Positions 11,364-22,636 of a DNA stretch of 64,000 nt are shown here, in pieces (within the stretch, counting starts at the first letter, position 1; each line of letters begins with the position of its first letter). The notes under the pieces were generated by a model. That model searched no databases and was not told the origin of the DNA. It was given only the letters and a program-made list of their open reading frames with translations. Source of the stretch: Apium graveolens (lineage: Eukaryota; Streptophyta; Magnoliopsida; Apiales; Apiaceae); the NCBI RefSeq assembly GCF_009905375.1, contig NC_133653.1, forward strand, positions 93,403,994-93,467,993, written 5' to 3'. Both the position numbers and the translations under genes were made by a program.

Positions 11364-13323
11364 CAAGGCACAATTTTTATCAAGGAGAATAGGAGGATAA
11401 TACTTACTCAAGAATATGAGCACTTTGACTCAAGAGATAATGAGTGCTTAACTGAGATCTATGACAAATTTCAAAAGCTGCTTAATGACTTATCTCTTGT
11501 CAACAAGGAATATGATTTAGAGGACTCAAACTTGAAGTTTCTACTTGCTCTCCCTGAAAAGTGGGACTTTAAGGTCACATCAATAAGGGATAACTATCAA
11601 CTTGATGACACACCTCTAGATGAGTACTATGGAATACTGAAAACTCATGAACTAGAGATGGAGCAAAGAAGCTAGAGAAAAGGATCCAAGTCTAGACCAG
11701 TTGCACTCAAAGTTGAAGTGAAGCGAAAGGAGAAAGCTAGAAAAAAAGGCTACTCCAAAGGAAAAGCTATGATTGCAAAGTCAGATACTGAATCATCGAA
11801 CTCTAATGATAACTTAAATACTGATAATGAATCAGATATTGACAGTGATCAAGACAACAATGAAGACATGGAGAAAATGGTTGCTCTACTAGTTAAAAGC
11901 TTCAAGAAGATGGTCTACAAGAATTCAAGAAAGGGAGAAGATTTTTCAGAAAAGGTTCCAGTTTCTTAAACTCTGATAAGAGGAACAACAAAAGAAATAC
12001 TAACTGGAAGAAATCAAAATCTGGAAAATTTGACAAGTCAAAGGAAAGATACTACAACTATGAGGGAATTGGACATTTTGCAGCTGACTGCAGAAAACTC
12101 AAACCTGAGAAAAAATAAGCCTTTATCTCAAAGAAGAAAAACTGGGATGATTCATCAGAATTAGATGAAGAGGTCAATTATGCTCTCATGGCAAATGCTG
12201 ATACTGAGGTTGACAATGCTAAATTAAAGGTACCTCCGACTACGCTCGCTTTTGACACTGATGATATTTATGAATTAAGACTGTTTCTTAAATCTCTACG
12301 TGTTAGTTATATGGATCAAACCTTAGAGAACAATAGAATCAAGAGTGAAAACTCTGAGTTAAAGAAAAGGAATGATCACCTAGAAATTGAGTTGCTTTCC
12401 ATGCTAGAAATTTTAAAAGAAAGAGATAATGTTGTTTATGTTAAAGAAAAATTGTTAAAAAAGCATGATTATCTAGAAAATGAGTTAATTAAAGAAAAAG
12501 AGGTTATTAAACTTTGGAAAAATTCAGGGAATTTTAGAGAATGGCTGTTGGGGATCAGGATTAGGATGATGATAGATCTAGTTCTGATAAGAAAATTGAA
12601 AAATAAACTGAGAAAAATAAACCAGTAAGTACTGATACTAAGGTCAAACTGAACAAGGTTCAGTTGAAGACCATTAAGTTTAATCCAAGTGCTAATACTA
12701 TTAACTCATTTAATGAGGTAGGTTCAACCTTAGCACCTAGATCAAACTTAATTACTAATAAGAGTGAACAGGTTCACACAAAATCAATAAATATTGGTTT
12801 AATGACTCAGAAACAGCTTAAGCAAAAGCTGAAGGATTTACACATGAAAGACAAGAAGAAAAGGTGTAGAAAAAATAGAAATGGCAAGGTAGGTGTTAAT
12901 AAGAATGGTAATTATGTAACTCCACCCAATGCACCTAGAAAGGCTTGTTTGAACTGTGATAGTACTAATTATCTTGCTAATTCTTGCAGGAAGAATAAAT
13001 AGATGAATAATGTTCCTCCCAAATCAGAGTTTAGGAATAGAATAGTTAGATATAAACCACATAGTCCTTGTTTTCATCGTGGTAGTGTTTAGCACTCTAT
13101 TTATACATGTAAAGAGTATAACAATTTGTATTATGATTATTATGAACTGAAACCCTCTTTAAATAAAGTAAAATCTGTTTCTGCATATGTAAATAATGAT
13201 AGTAAGAATGTTAACATAAACTCTGATAAAAAGTCTTCTGCTGCATATGTTAACAAACTTAAAAAGGCCAAAGGATCCAAGCAAGTTTGGGTCCTTAAAA
13301 CAGTAACTGATTTCAAATACTAA
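11364..13323 (+). pseudogene. gag: copia gag, C-terminal half, decayed
   Basis: The order of blocks matches the gag of the younger SIRE-like element at 22637-25039: a capsid stretch (FQKLLNDLSL, SNLKFLLALPEKW), ILKTHELEMEQ, a Ser/Asp/Asn-rich linker, a zinc knuckle, a Glu/Lys-rich coiled coil and a second knuckle. Both knuckles are damaged: the first reads YYNYEGIGHFAADC, with two Cys changed to Tyr, and the second CLNCDSTNYLANSC, with His changed to Tyr. There are several stops and at least two frameshifts (frames change near 11970 and between 12630 and 12664). The N-terminal half is missing. Confidence 0.85.
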
Positions 13324-13335
13324 TTGCAGGGTAAC

Positions 13336-14460
13336 AACATGAATACTCTAGTTTTGGACAGTGGATGCTCATGACACATGAATGGTTATAAATCCCTTCT
13401 ATCAGAATTTGAGGAGAAAGCTGGCCCAAGTGTTTCTTATGGAGATGGAAACTTAGGAAAAATCTTGGGATATGGAAAAATCAAAGTTGGAAATGTCATC
13501 ATTGAAAATGCACCTCTAGTTGCAGGACTCAAGCATAATCTGATCAGTGTGAGTCAAATCTGTGACAGAGGTTACCATGTGAATTTCTATGAGGAGCATT
13601 GTGAAATTATCAGTAAGTCTGATGGCAAGATTACAATGATTGGTGTAAGACATGGTAGTTTATATGAAGCCAGGGTCTCCATAAATATTGATGAATCAGA
13701 AGTTTTTCTACTTAGTAGAGCATCCGTGGAAGACAACTGGAACTGGCATAAAAGACTTTCTCACCTCAATTTCAATAATATCAATGAACTTGTGAGGAAG
13801 ATCTTGTGAGAGGATTTCCCAATGCAATATTTCCTCCACATGGCTTGTGTGACTCTTTCCAGAAAGCCAAGCAAAGGAAAACATCTTTCAAGAGTAAAAC
13901 TGAATCCTCCATTCTTGAACCATATAATCTACTTCAGATTGATCTCTTTGGTCCAGTAAATGTTATGTCAATTTCCAAGAAGATGTATGCACTCATAATT
14001 GTTGATGAATATACAAGATACACATGAGTGTATTTTCAGCATACCAAGGATAAATCTCCATCCATTCTTCTCGATCATGTAAGAGAACTGGAAAAAGGAT
14101 CAACATACAAAGTGAAGATCATCAGAAGTTAAAATGTAACTGAATTCAAGAATAGTTCTATGGAAGAGTTCTGCAAACTCAAGGGGATAAAAAAAAAGTT
14201 TTCTGCTCCTGGAACTCCATAAAAAATGAAGTGGTTGAAAGAAAGAATAGAACTCTAATAAAAGCTACAAGAACCATGCTAGAGGAAGCAAGATTGCCTA
14301 CTTACTTCTGGGATGAGGCTGTACAAACTGCTTGCTTAACACAAAATGCAACAATGATCAACAGGCATGGAAAAACACATTTGAGATGGTGAATAGAAAG
14401 AAGCCAAATTTAAAGTACTGTTGTGCAAGACATATTTGTACTTTATCAAGACTAAGTCAA
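13336..14460 (+). pseudogene. pol: copia protease and integrase fragment
   Basis: Protease motif LVLDSGCS is followed by a stop where family members have Arg. Then come the GAG-pre-integrase domain (LKHNLISVSQICDRG, WNWHKRLSHLNF) and integrase up to about 14450. The first catalytic Asp is present in QIDLFGP. The second motif reads IRS, stop, NVTEF, so the second catalytic Asp is lost. The third region (FSAPGTP) is frameshifted. It ends at RKKPNLK. The gag stop TAA lies in the same frame just upstream (13321-13323), unlike the younger relative, whose pol is in a different frame. Confidence 0.85.
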
Positions 14461-14466
14461 AATTGA

Positions 14467-14901
14467 CAGCCCTAAGTAAGTTGTATGATAATCTAAGTTT
14501 GCATTATGTATTATATCACTTGAGTTTATAAAAGTGTAAATAGATTATATTGGAGTATTTTTATATAAACAGTCTCAACCATGAGAATAAACCCTGGAAG
14601 AAGATCATGAAGATCATGCCTCAGAGACAATGTGAAGAAGCTTGGTGTTGAATAAATCTATTTTGGGAAAAACATTTTAAGTCAAGAAATCTACAAGTCA
14701 CAGATTAAGTCTTATAGAGAAGTCATTTGAGAACTCCAGAATGACTTATCGAGAAGTCAAGAAAAGCTTTTAGAGAAGTCTTAGAGATATCGACAAGCCA
14801 AAATGAAGACATGAAGATTAGAGATATTGATAATTCAAAACATCACTAGAGCTCTCTGAGATATCGATAACTTAAAATATCACTAGAGATCCCCGAGATA
14901 T
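14467..14901 (+). repeat. copia LTR remnant
   Basis: Starts ccctaagtaagttgta and runs parallel to 2040 onward in the solo LTR, including the gagatatcgacaagcc-type motifs. It is cut at 14901 by the second Athila LTR. The candidate 5-bp target flank is gatat (14897-14901); its partner is not in the window. Confidence 0.8.
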
Positions 14902-16336
14902 TGTTAGTCGTTAAGCATGAGCTAATAATTCACGCAAGTATACGTGATCGCAAGTAATATAAAATTATGTCTAGTTCGTTCCCGCGAAGACTGGTTAAAT
15001 TAACTATGTGATTTATGCACTTATGCAACAATGATATGGCTATTATTCAATGCTAAGACGAATATCAATTTGGGTTTTGATTATACTACAATTAACTATT
15101 GAGTATTATACTAGAGAACATTAACTAGGAAATTGAAAGGTAGTTGAATAATATATGACACAAACATGGGATTCTAACTTTATTAAGTACTTCACTCAAT
15201 AGCCTTTTCATTCTTAACCTTAGCATATTATGGTGATGACACTAATCAGATAACATGAAACTGATAAATGCCAACTTTCGTTGTACGAATACCATACTAC
15301 CAGACATCCACAAATTTGATAGAAGCTAAATAGAAACCACTTATATTGAGACCCTATATGTCTATAGAATTTGACAACATAACGGTTTAATGCACAAGTT
15401 ATCTATCATTATTACATAGGGCAAGTAAGATGGTTGAAATTACCTACGAATCATGCATAACAATAACACATGAACCTATGCTAGCATGGTAAGTTATAAA
15501 TCCTTAAATGCATTGTCTCTTTATTAAGAATTAACATGCTATCTTATAAGTTTGTGACGCTCATAAGACGAATATACACAACCAATACTAGGTTATAATA
15601 CAATCACCACACACTAAGGCATCGAAACAAATCAACTAAAGAAATCCATAAATAAATCCGCTAGAACCCCACGATAACGATTAGCCCATAATCGGACTCA
15701 TCATCAATGTGGGTTCCGATGAAAGCATGGTATAATAAAAGTAGTCTTTATAAATAAATAATAAACAAAGTACGTAATCCATAGTATTTAGGTTCAACAA
15801 AATAAGAAAAGAGCATCCAAGATTACAACTTAGAACAAAGATTCACAAGAATAAACTAGATCTTCTTCGCCTTCATTAAATTGTGCTATAGGTCTTCTTG
15901 TCGTCTTCTCCTTAAGCTCCGTTATAAAAAAACATCTTTTTTTTCTTTAAATAGCATCCCAATTAAGCCAAAAGCCCAGAAAAAAATAGTCTTCTAATTG
16001 AAACAGGAAACTGGATTCCCTACCTGGCGCGGCCGTGCGCTTCACCAGCGCGGGCACGCTGTCATTCTGTTTCTTTGGCGCGCCCGCGCTGTGTGGAAAA
16101 ACTGGAATTGCCTTCTTTTCTTGCTGCAACAAGTTGGTCTTTATGAGCCTTTATTCCTTGGACACCATCCTAACACCATATTAGCATCAAATCAATGCTA
16201 ATTCACCTGAATCCCGGATTAATGCCTGAAATGCAAAAACACTAGAAAACACATTAAAACACCAACAACTTGAGTACAAATACACCAATTCACAGCTTAG
16301 TGGAGCGTTATAAAGTGTCATAAATGCCACTCAACA
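14902..16336 (-). repeat. Athila 3' LTR, 1435 bp
   Basis: Plus-strand ends are tgttagtc and actcaaca. It aligns with 9907-11363. It contains a GC-rich block (16024-16095) and a TATA-like tatttaaa (15946-15953, minus strand). Confidence 0.9.
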
Positions 16337-17527
16337 TACCCTAAAACTTGAATAGATTCTTGTCCTCAAGCATAAACAGACTCAAAGAACAAGAAATAAA
16401 AATGCATGAATGTAACTAAATGAATGCAACGATCCCCATAGAATAACAAAACCAATTAACACCTCAACAAATACAGTTATTCTCATAAAGATCAATCAAA
16501 CCCCACAAATTAACTTACAAACCAGAGATGTACGTGTGTGCAAATGCTTACAGATATATAATCACAACTAGATTAATAATCAGGACTCACTACTCATCAA
16601 AGCAATCACAAGGTTATAAATAAAATAAAATCTAGACTCAAAATAACTTATAACACTTCAATTCTTATATTTGAGTTTTATACGGATTCATGCTTTTATT
16701 CACAACACATAAACAACACAAATATGCTTATTTGACCGTGCAATGAGTGAGGTCCACAAAAGACATACAATAGTACCCATGTAGTGAGCGTTAGGTTAGC
16801 CGATCCCAGACTGTAAATGCCTTAGGTCACTAGGCAGAAAGTCCCCTAAGAACTTAATAACTCGAATACTAAAGAGCCCACTCATGATCAATTATACATA
16901 ACACTTATTTTTTTCTCTTTTCTCTTTTTTTTATCTTTTTTTTCCACAAATTTCTGAACGAGTGCATTTCGCTCCATCTCGCTCAACCCTATACTACTCA
17001 TATAAAATGAGTTGGCTACTAGCCAATTGACACCTAGCCACAATAACTTGCAATGAAATCCAATTTTCTCCAATTTTTAAAAATCCATGTTACTTTATCA
17101 TTAAGAGAATATCCTAAATTCTAAATATAAATAAGCGATTAAACCTCGATAAACAAGAAAACCATGATCATGATCTAGCACTCAAGCAACTATAAGACTT
17201 CGTGAAATACAATTGTCTCTAGCATGCAAATCAATTCGACAAGACTTAACATCACTAAATACGATATCACTACACTAGCATCAATATCACAAATCAATCG
17301 GAAAAATTATCTAAGGGATCATATTATTATGCAAATGCATGAACTATATGAATAAACTATCATAAAAACTACAAAAATAAAAAAAACTATATGGAAAAAT
17401 ATAAAACTATATGCACTAAACTATCATGAATATGCAACTCACACAAAACATATTCCTTCAACTACTACCCCCAAACTTAAAATATTCATTATCCTCAGTG
17501 AAGGTAATAGTAAGGAATCAGGCATAC
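16337..17527 (-). other. Athila env-LTR noncoding region
   Basis: About 1.2 kb between the end of the env-like ORF and the 3' LTR. It is AT-rich, with poly-T runs near 16905-16945. In element orientation the part next to the LTR contains gcttgaggacaagaat and agttttaggg, where the polypurine tract should lie. I see no supported ORF; the 61-codon frame at 16888-17073 has no similarity. Confidence 0.6.
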
Positions 17528-18776
17528 CTACTCGGAATTAGGATCTTCACCCCCAATAAGTGGAGTGTCAGGCGTGTCTGAAGGTGGATACACAGAGTCC
17601 TCACCAAATACTGGCCATTGGATGTCAACTCCTGTGGCTCTGAACATAGTTCCTAGTGCCCGGATGAGATCACATGCAAAGCAACTATGGATGCCATGCA
17701 TCACATCCATCCACCTTGCTAGACGCCTACACTGCGTCGTGCTCATACCAACTCCAATATCTGCTCCTGCTTCCTCCTGCTCCTGCTGTGATGAACCAGC
17801 TTCCTCACCTAACTGAGATCTCCATGCATTCTGCTCGACTGGGCCACCTCAGCAGCTGGCTTCCCACTAGGAAGATGGTCAAAAGAATAACCAAGTCCCT
17901 TCAAATCAGGCTTGCCTGCATCCCACTCCTGCATCATAGCCAAAGCGGTGTTGTCAATCGGAGCACTCGAAATCTGGAGCTGCTCGTGTGCTGGCCAATG
18001 AACACCAACTGCCATACACAGCTTCGTCACAACGGACGTAAAGGGTATGGAACCCATAGTACCCCCCGCAAAAACCTCATAATACCTTGATGAATAACCC
18101 TACCAAGGTCCACATAGTCACCCTGCAGAATACCCCATAACAAACGCGCACGCTCTACAGTAACCTCATACATATGAGAAGATGGCATGATATTAGCACA
18201 AATAAATACATTCCATGCATGAGTAAACCTGTTCATACACGAAGCAGGGAATGTGGTATAATCAGTCGTGCCCCTCTTGAACTTCAAATGAGTCTCAAGC
18301 ACACAAAGAGTAGCAACAATCAAATCCAAGTCAAAGTCCTCCGTAGTCTTATCGTTCCAGGTGTCCTGACCGGGCTTCCTCACGGGCTGCTCAATCACCC
18401 TCCTTATTGCATCCGCACTGTACTCGACCGTCATCTCCCTAACCACAGTGAAACCATTCTTCTCCGACTTAGCATTAACATAAAACTCTCGAACAACTCA
18501 TGGGCACAGCAGCGGGTGCCTCGCAAAAAGCAACCCAGCCCATCTCCAAGATTCTGCCTTTTCATTGGGATTGGTTCTTGTTTGTACATCCATCTCCAAT
18601 AAATTACCATCCTTCCCCGATGGCAGAAAACCTCGTTCATTTGCTATAGGCTTTGAGAGAAGCCTCATATACTCCACTTCAGCCTCGGGAGTTGAAAACC
18701 TCGGTCTCACACCACCTGCACTCGAAGAATCAGTGATGTTGCTGTTGACTTGAGTTTTTTGTCTCTTGTGTGCCAT
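17528..18776 (-). pseudogene. Athila env-like ORF, broken
   Basis: Starts at 18776 with MAHKRQKTQ after a pyrimidine-rich leader and a caatggc start context. It is followed by a basic N-terminus, FSTPEAEVEYMRLLSKP, and after a stop near 18498 by VVREFYVN, FDLDLIVATLCVLETHLKFKR, FPASCMNRFTHAWNVFICANIMP and GRVIHQGIMRFLRG. This conserved block is the domain seen in plant 'putative transposon protein' ORFs of Athila. The rest continues in two other frames (18057-17809 and 17746-17528), so about 416 codons are split by at least one stop and two shifts. I see no clear signal peptide or membrane segment; 'env-like' reflects position only. Confidence 0.8.
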
Positions 18777-18859
18777 TGTGATTGAATAAGAGAGAATAAA
18801 GGATAAGTGTTTAAGAGAGAATTTTTTTTGAGAATTTGAGAAGTGGTGGAGAAGTTTGT

Positions 18860-18885
18860 GTATAAGTGTATGTATAAATCGGAGG
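18860..18885 (-). promoter_or_regulatory. candidate internal promoter before env-like ORF
   Basis: The minus strand carries a TATA-like gatttatacatac about 100 bases before the ATG at 18776. It is followed by a pyrimidine-rich, purine-poor stretch like a plant 5' UTR and preceded by the GC-rich repeats at 19078-19222. The box is weak, and there is no direct evidence of transcription. Confidence 0.4.
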
Positions 18886-19077
18886 TGAGAAGAGAATTAG
18901 ATATGGAATAGAAGTGGGAATTGATTATGGGAATAGTGGGAATAATGGGTTTGATTTGGAGAGGGAAATTTGGGATGTGGAAGAGTAAAATTCGGGTAGA
19001 AATTTATTTTTAAAAGAAGTCCCCGATTTACTCCTCACAAACTATCTTTTTTTTATATTTTTCTGAATCGAGACCTC

Positions 19078-19222
19078 AGCGCGGCCGCGCGCCAAACCAA
19101 GGTGGGCGCGCTCACCTTTTGCCAAATCGGCACGGCCGCGCGCTAGATCAGCGCGGGCGCGCTTAGTTTCTAGAATTCTTGCGCAGCCGCGCGCTAGATC
19201 AGTTCGAGCGCGCTCAGCTTTT
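19078..19222. repeat. GC-rich tandem repeat between pol and env
   Basis: Three units of about 51 bases, each with gcgcggccgcgcgc (or a close variant), 7-9 spacer bases and gcgcgggcgcgct. It is the same motif pair as in the Athila LTRs. It sits in the 600-base spacer between the integrase end (19374) and the env start (18776). Confidence 0.88.
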
Positions 19223-19373
19223 TAAGTTGGCCCTGAAATTTTCTGTATTTTTGATTTTTTTTATATTTTTCTCTTTTCTTCTTACTTCCTCTACCTACTA
19301 ATGTACAATAAACTTGGGTTACCTCCCAAGAAGCGCTTGTTTTACATCGTTAGCTCGACGTAGAAATGCGAGA

Positions 19374-20763
19374 TCAAACGGAAAATAAAACGACACTAAC
19401 CACCTCGCGGTTTGCCGTGTCACCATAGTAATGCTTCAACCTCTTATCATTGACCTTGAATGGTTGACCCAGATCATTCTCAAAAATCTCCACCATTCCA
19501 TGTGGAAACACAGTTTTGACAACAAACGGCCCTGACCACCTTGACTTCAACTTTCCAGGAAAAAGACGGAGATGAGAGTTAAATAAAAGAACTTGTTGCC
19601 CCATCACAAATAATTTGAGCACGAGACCTCTATCGTTCCACCTCTTGACATTCTCCTTATACATTTTATTGTTTTCATATGCTTGAAGTCGAAACTCATC
19701 GAGTTCATTCAATTGAAACATCCTCTTCTTTCCAGCTGCATCCAAATTAAGATTCAACTTCTTCAAAGCCCAATACGCTTTATGCTCGAGCTCCACCAGC
19801 AAATGACACCCCTTACCATAAACCAACTAAAACGGCGACATTCCCAATGGAGTCTTGTATGATGTTCTTTACGCCAAAATAGCTTTGTCAAGCTTCAAAG
19901 ACCAATCTTTCCTTGATGGACACACAACCTTCTCTAAAATACGCTGGATCTCTCTGTTAGATACCTCAGCTTGACCATTCGCCTGAGGATGTTAAGCCGT
20001 AGCAATGCGATGATTTACATTATACCTTTGAATCATAGCAGTGAACTTGCGATTGGAAAAATGTGAGCCCTCATCACTGATTTTGACTCTTGGAGTTCCA
20101 AATCTTGTGAATATCTGCTTGTGAGAAAAATTAAGCACTACTTTCGTATCGTTTGTTGGCAATGCCTTAACTTCAACCCATTTCGATGTATAATTAACTG
20201 CCAACAAGATATACTGATTGTTACAAGATGAGACAAATGGCCCCATGTAGTCAATTCCCCAAACATCGAAGACTTCAACCTCGAGAAGCACATTAAGAGA
20301 CATCTCATCCCTTTTGGACATATTACCCACACGTTGACATCAATCACATTTCAAAATGAACTGATGAGCATCTTTGAACAAAGTCGACTAATAGAAACCT
20401 GCTTGAAGAATACGAGCTACTATCTTTTCTCCACCATAATGTCCTCCATAAGCCGTTGAGTGGCAATCTCGCAAGATCCCCCCTGTTTCGCTGTAAGGAA
20501 TACATCTCCTGATGATTTGGTCAGCTCCTTATCGAAAAAGAAACGGCTCATCCCACCTATATCATTTCACTTCATGCAGAAACTTCTTCCTTTGAGCGTA
20601 TGACAAGTCGGGAGGCATGATATTACTCACAAGGTATTTCATAATGTCTGCAAACCATGGTTCTTCCTCCTGCACTCCAAACAGCTGCTCATCGGGAAAT
20701 GAGTCATTTATTAATGTCTTATCCAGTGAAGTTGCACTTGGATCCTCTAAACAAGAGAGATGA
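19374..20763 (-). pseudogene. Athila integrase, broken
   Basis: Reading down from 20763: the RNase H-integrase linker (DKTLINDSFPDEQL, YLVSNIMPPDLSYAQRKKF), a zinc-binding HHCC region with a stop inside its Cys pair near 20338, then the core WGIDYMGPF (first Asp), KISDEGSHF (second Asp) and the loop to NVNHRIATA, where a stop occurs at 19992. The frame change and a further stop near 19826 follow. The C-terminal domain (ELEHKAYWALKKLN, RLFPGKLKSRWSGPFVV, FKVNDKRLKHYYG) is 150 codons long. The target-binding part therefore survives, but the enzyme does not. Confidence 0.88.
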
Positions 20764-21492
20764 TGTGGCGCCCTTCAAACCCGGGTCAGAAGTTTGGGGT
20801 CCACACACACACCTTAATTATAACCTGCTTATAACAATATTAAAGATAATAATAATATGCAGTGACCCTACTTATCAACTACCACGGATCGCAACAGGTT
20901 AAAGTTTGCACACAAGCCACACACACACACTTATATTACAAACGCCCAAATCCCAACTATTCAAACTTACAACTGAATATTAAACATTATTACAAACTTC
21001 ATAAACTTAAATTATTCCAAAAGCTGTCAGCTAGCTTAACTCGATCAACCTGGACCCCTAGCTCTCGCACTGGATTGGGGATCCTTGCTACCAGCAGGTT
21101 CCTTCTTAACTAGAAAAGAATATAAACAATATCGCACAGATGAGCTAACTAGCTCAGCAAGCCACAATGACAAGACTGAGAATAATGATCATCAAGTGAA
21201 AAGAGTTATGGTATCAAGTGAACAATGAATAATGATTTAGAATTGGATATTATATTTTCATTTTAAAAACCAACGTTAGGATGCTGATCAGTCACGCACC
21301 AACCTCGAGCAAGGCATACAACTCTGCTCTAACTACTGGATCCAAGGCACACATTGACCTAACTTAACAACCAATCTGGTCCACAATTTTATAAAACAAT
21401 CCAATTCTAACACAATAACAGAATAAACAAAGTAAAGCAATAAACAAAATCATAAGCAATATTGGATATTCAACAATGAAATGGTTTCAGTC
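20764..21492 (-). repeat. Tekay 3' LTR, distal part
   Basis: Begins tgtggcgccc directly against Athila integrase sequence and runs to the copia insertion at 21493. The last five bases, cagtc (21488-21492), are the target site and are repeated at 48730-48734. Together with 48735-51174 this makes an LTR of about 3169 bp. I see no gene here. Confidence 0.82.
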
Positions 21493-21778
21493 TGTTAGGA
21501 ATATGTGTATTAGTTTGATGATAAGTTAAACAAAACACTTAAGTAGAAATCTAGTGTTTGTAGCCTCAACGGATAAGACCATCTTGGCTATCCGTTGAAG
21601 GAGTAGATTTACTTAGCAATAAGTTTAGTATTGTAGCACATTTCATTCTCTGGATTCAAGTTATAATTCTTAGATGTTGTAGGAAATTATCAGTCATGTT
21701 GACTACTAGTGGATATGCAAATAGGAGGGCTAATTGTAAATATTTCATGCCTTGTAATTTTGTATAAGTGAAGAAGTA

Positions 21779-21960
21779 TCAACGGATATTGAAGACCTTC
21801 AACGGATAAGAAACAAAGCTTCAACGGATGTCTCTAATGCTTCAATGGATAAGTGCTTCAACGGATAAAGACTTCAACTGATAATGCATCAACGGATAAA
21901 GCTTCAACGGATAAAGCCTCAACGGATAAGGCATCAACGGATGAAAGCTTCAACGGATGC
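21779..21960. repeat. array of TCAACGGATA motifs in LTR U3
   Basis: Eleven sites at 14-22 base spacing: nine exact CAACGGAT cores and two single-base variants (caatggat, caactgat). Most are followed by a or g, then aa. Two more lie upstream at about 21570 (forward) and 21592 (reverse). The array ends about 255 bases before the TATA box. AACGG is the core of plant MYB-type sites, including the mitosis-specific (MSA) element. Confidence 0.92.
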
Positions 21961-22214
21961 TTAGTTCATTAGCAGTTGATAGTGACAATTCACAAGCTGA
22001 GAGAGGCACATGGGTTGACAGAGACAAACTGGAATGTGGAAGCCTCTAGGAGGAATCAAGAAAATGCAGCATTTCCATTCTGATGCAAACAAGGAAGTAT
22101 TCAAAGATCTACAGCCAAGCCTAAATTGCATTTGATAGAGAAATGAAGAAGAAACATGTGAAGAATCTTTTTAATTGTATTTTACAGTTTTGTCTTCACT
22201 TGTAAACTTGGTGA

Positions 22215-22222
22215 TATATAAA
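22215..22222 (+). promoter_or_regulatory. TATA box of SIRE-like LTR
   Basis: TATATAAA, about 360 bases before the LTR end and downstream of the motif array. The same box is at 48368-48375 in the 3' LTR. Transcription would start around 22245. Confidence 0.7.
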
Positions 22223-22578
22223 CCAAGTAGCAGCTAGTAATTAGATAAGAATTTTCCTGAGCTGTTTAGAAATATCCAGAGAGAAAATTATCTAGTTTGT
22301 ACTAGGAAGCAGCTGTGATTTAATTCTTTAAATCACAGATTTTCTGAAATAACACATCTCTGGTGGAACAACAAATCCACCAGAAAAGTTTTTAAGTTCT
22401 TTGTGTTCTTTACATTTGTGTTTGAATATATATCTGTCTATATTAGCTTCAAGCAATTCACACACTTGTTCTAAAAAATACTTAGCCTTAGAAACTGCTC
22501 AAAACTTGAAAAAGTTTTGAGATTTACATTCAACCCCCCTTCTGTAAATCTCATTGTTAGTCCACTGGGAATAAAAAT

Positions 22579-22590
22579 TGGTATCAGAGC
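22579..22590 (+). other. primer binding site (iMet)
   Basis: tggtatcagagc, the standard plant initiator-Met tRNA primer site, starts two bases after the LTR end. Confidence 0.93.
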
Positions 22591-22636
22591 TTGCTCTTAA
22601 CATACAAAGAGTTTAAAGATCCATTCTGCTAACATC

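Larger units (their letters stand above)
11364..14901 (+). mobile_element. old SIRE-like copia copy, truncated
   Basis: A plus-strand remnant with the gag C-half, protease and integrase, then a jump at about 14467 straight into LTR sequence like that of the solo LTR at 2040-2800. Reverse transcriptase, RNase H and the first roughly 150 bases of the 3' LTR are missing. The left end abuts an Athila 5' LTR and the right end an Athila 3' LTR. Both Athila copies therefore seem to have inserted into this element, which makes it the oldest layer visible. Confidence 0.82.
14902..20763 (-). mobile_element. second Athila-type gypsy element, 3' half
   Basis: On the minus strand: integrase (20763 to 19374), a spacer with GC-rich repeats, an env-like ORF (18776 to 17528), a long noncoding stretch and the 3' LTR (16336 to 14902). 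It is cut at 20764 by the Tekay-type element. The RT, protease, gag and 5' LTR should resume beyond the right edge of the window. Its LTR differs substantially from the first Athila LTR, so these are separate insertions. Confidence 0.9.
21493..22576 (+). repeat. SIRE-like copia 5' LTR, 1084 bp
   Basis: Starts tgttaggaatatgtg and ends gggaataaaa; the 3' copy ends in aaca, so the end carries a point change. It contains an AACGGAT array (21779-21960), a TATATAAA box (22215-22222) and a C-rich tract near the end. Confidence 0.95.

Noticed and set aside
17565..18753. Plus-strand ORFs opposite the Athila env-like gene
   Set aside because: Shadows of the minus-strand coding frame; no domain.
21779..21960. 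Array of short regularly spaced repeats, CRISPR-like at first look
   Set aside because: Repeat core is 8-10 bases, spacers are 5-14 bases and similar to one another, and it is inside an LTR of a plant element.
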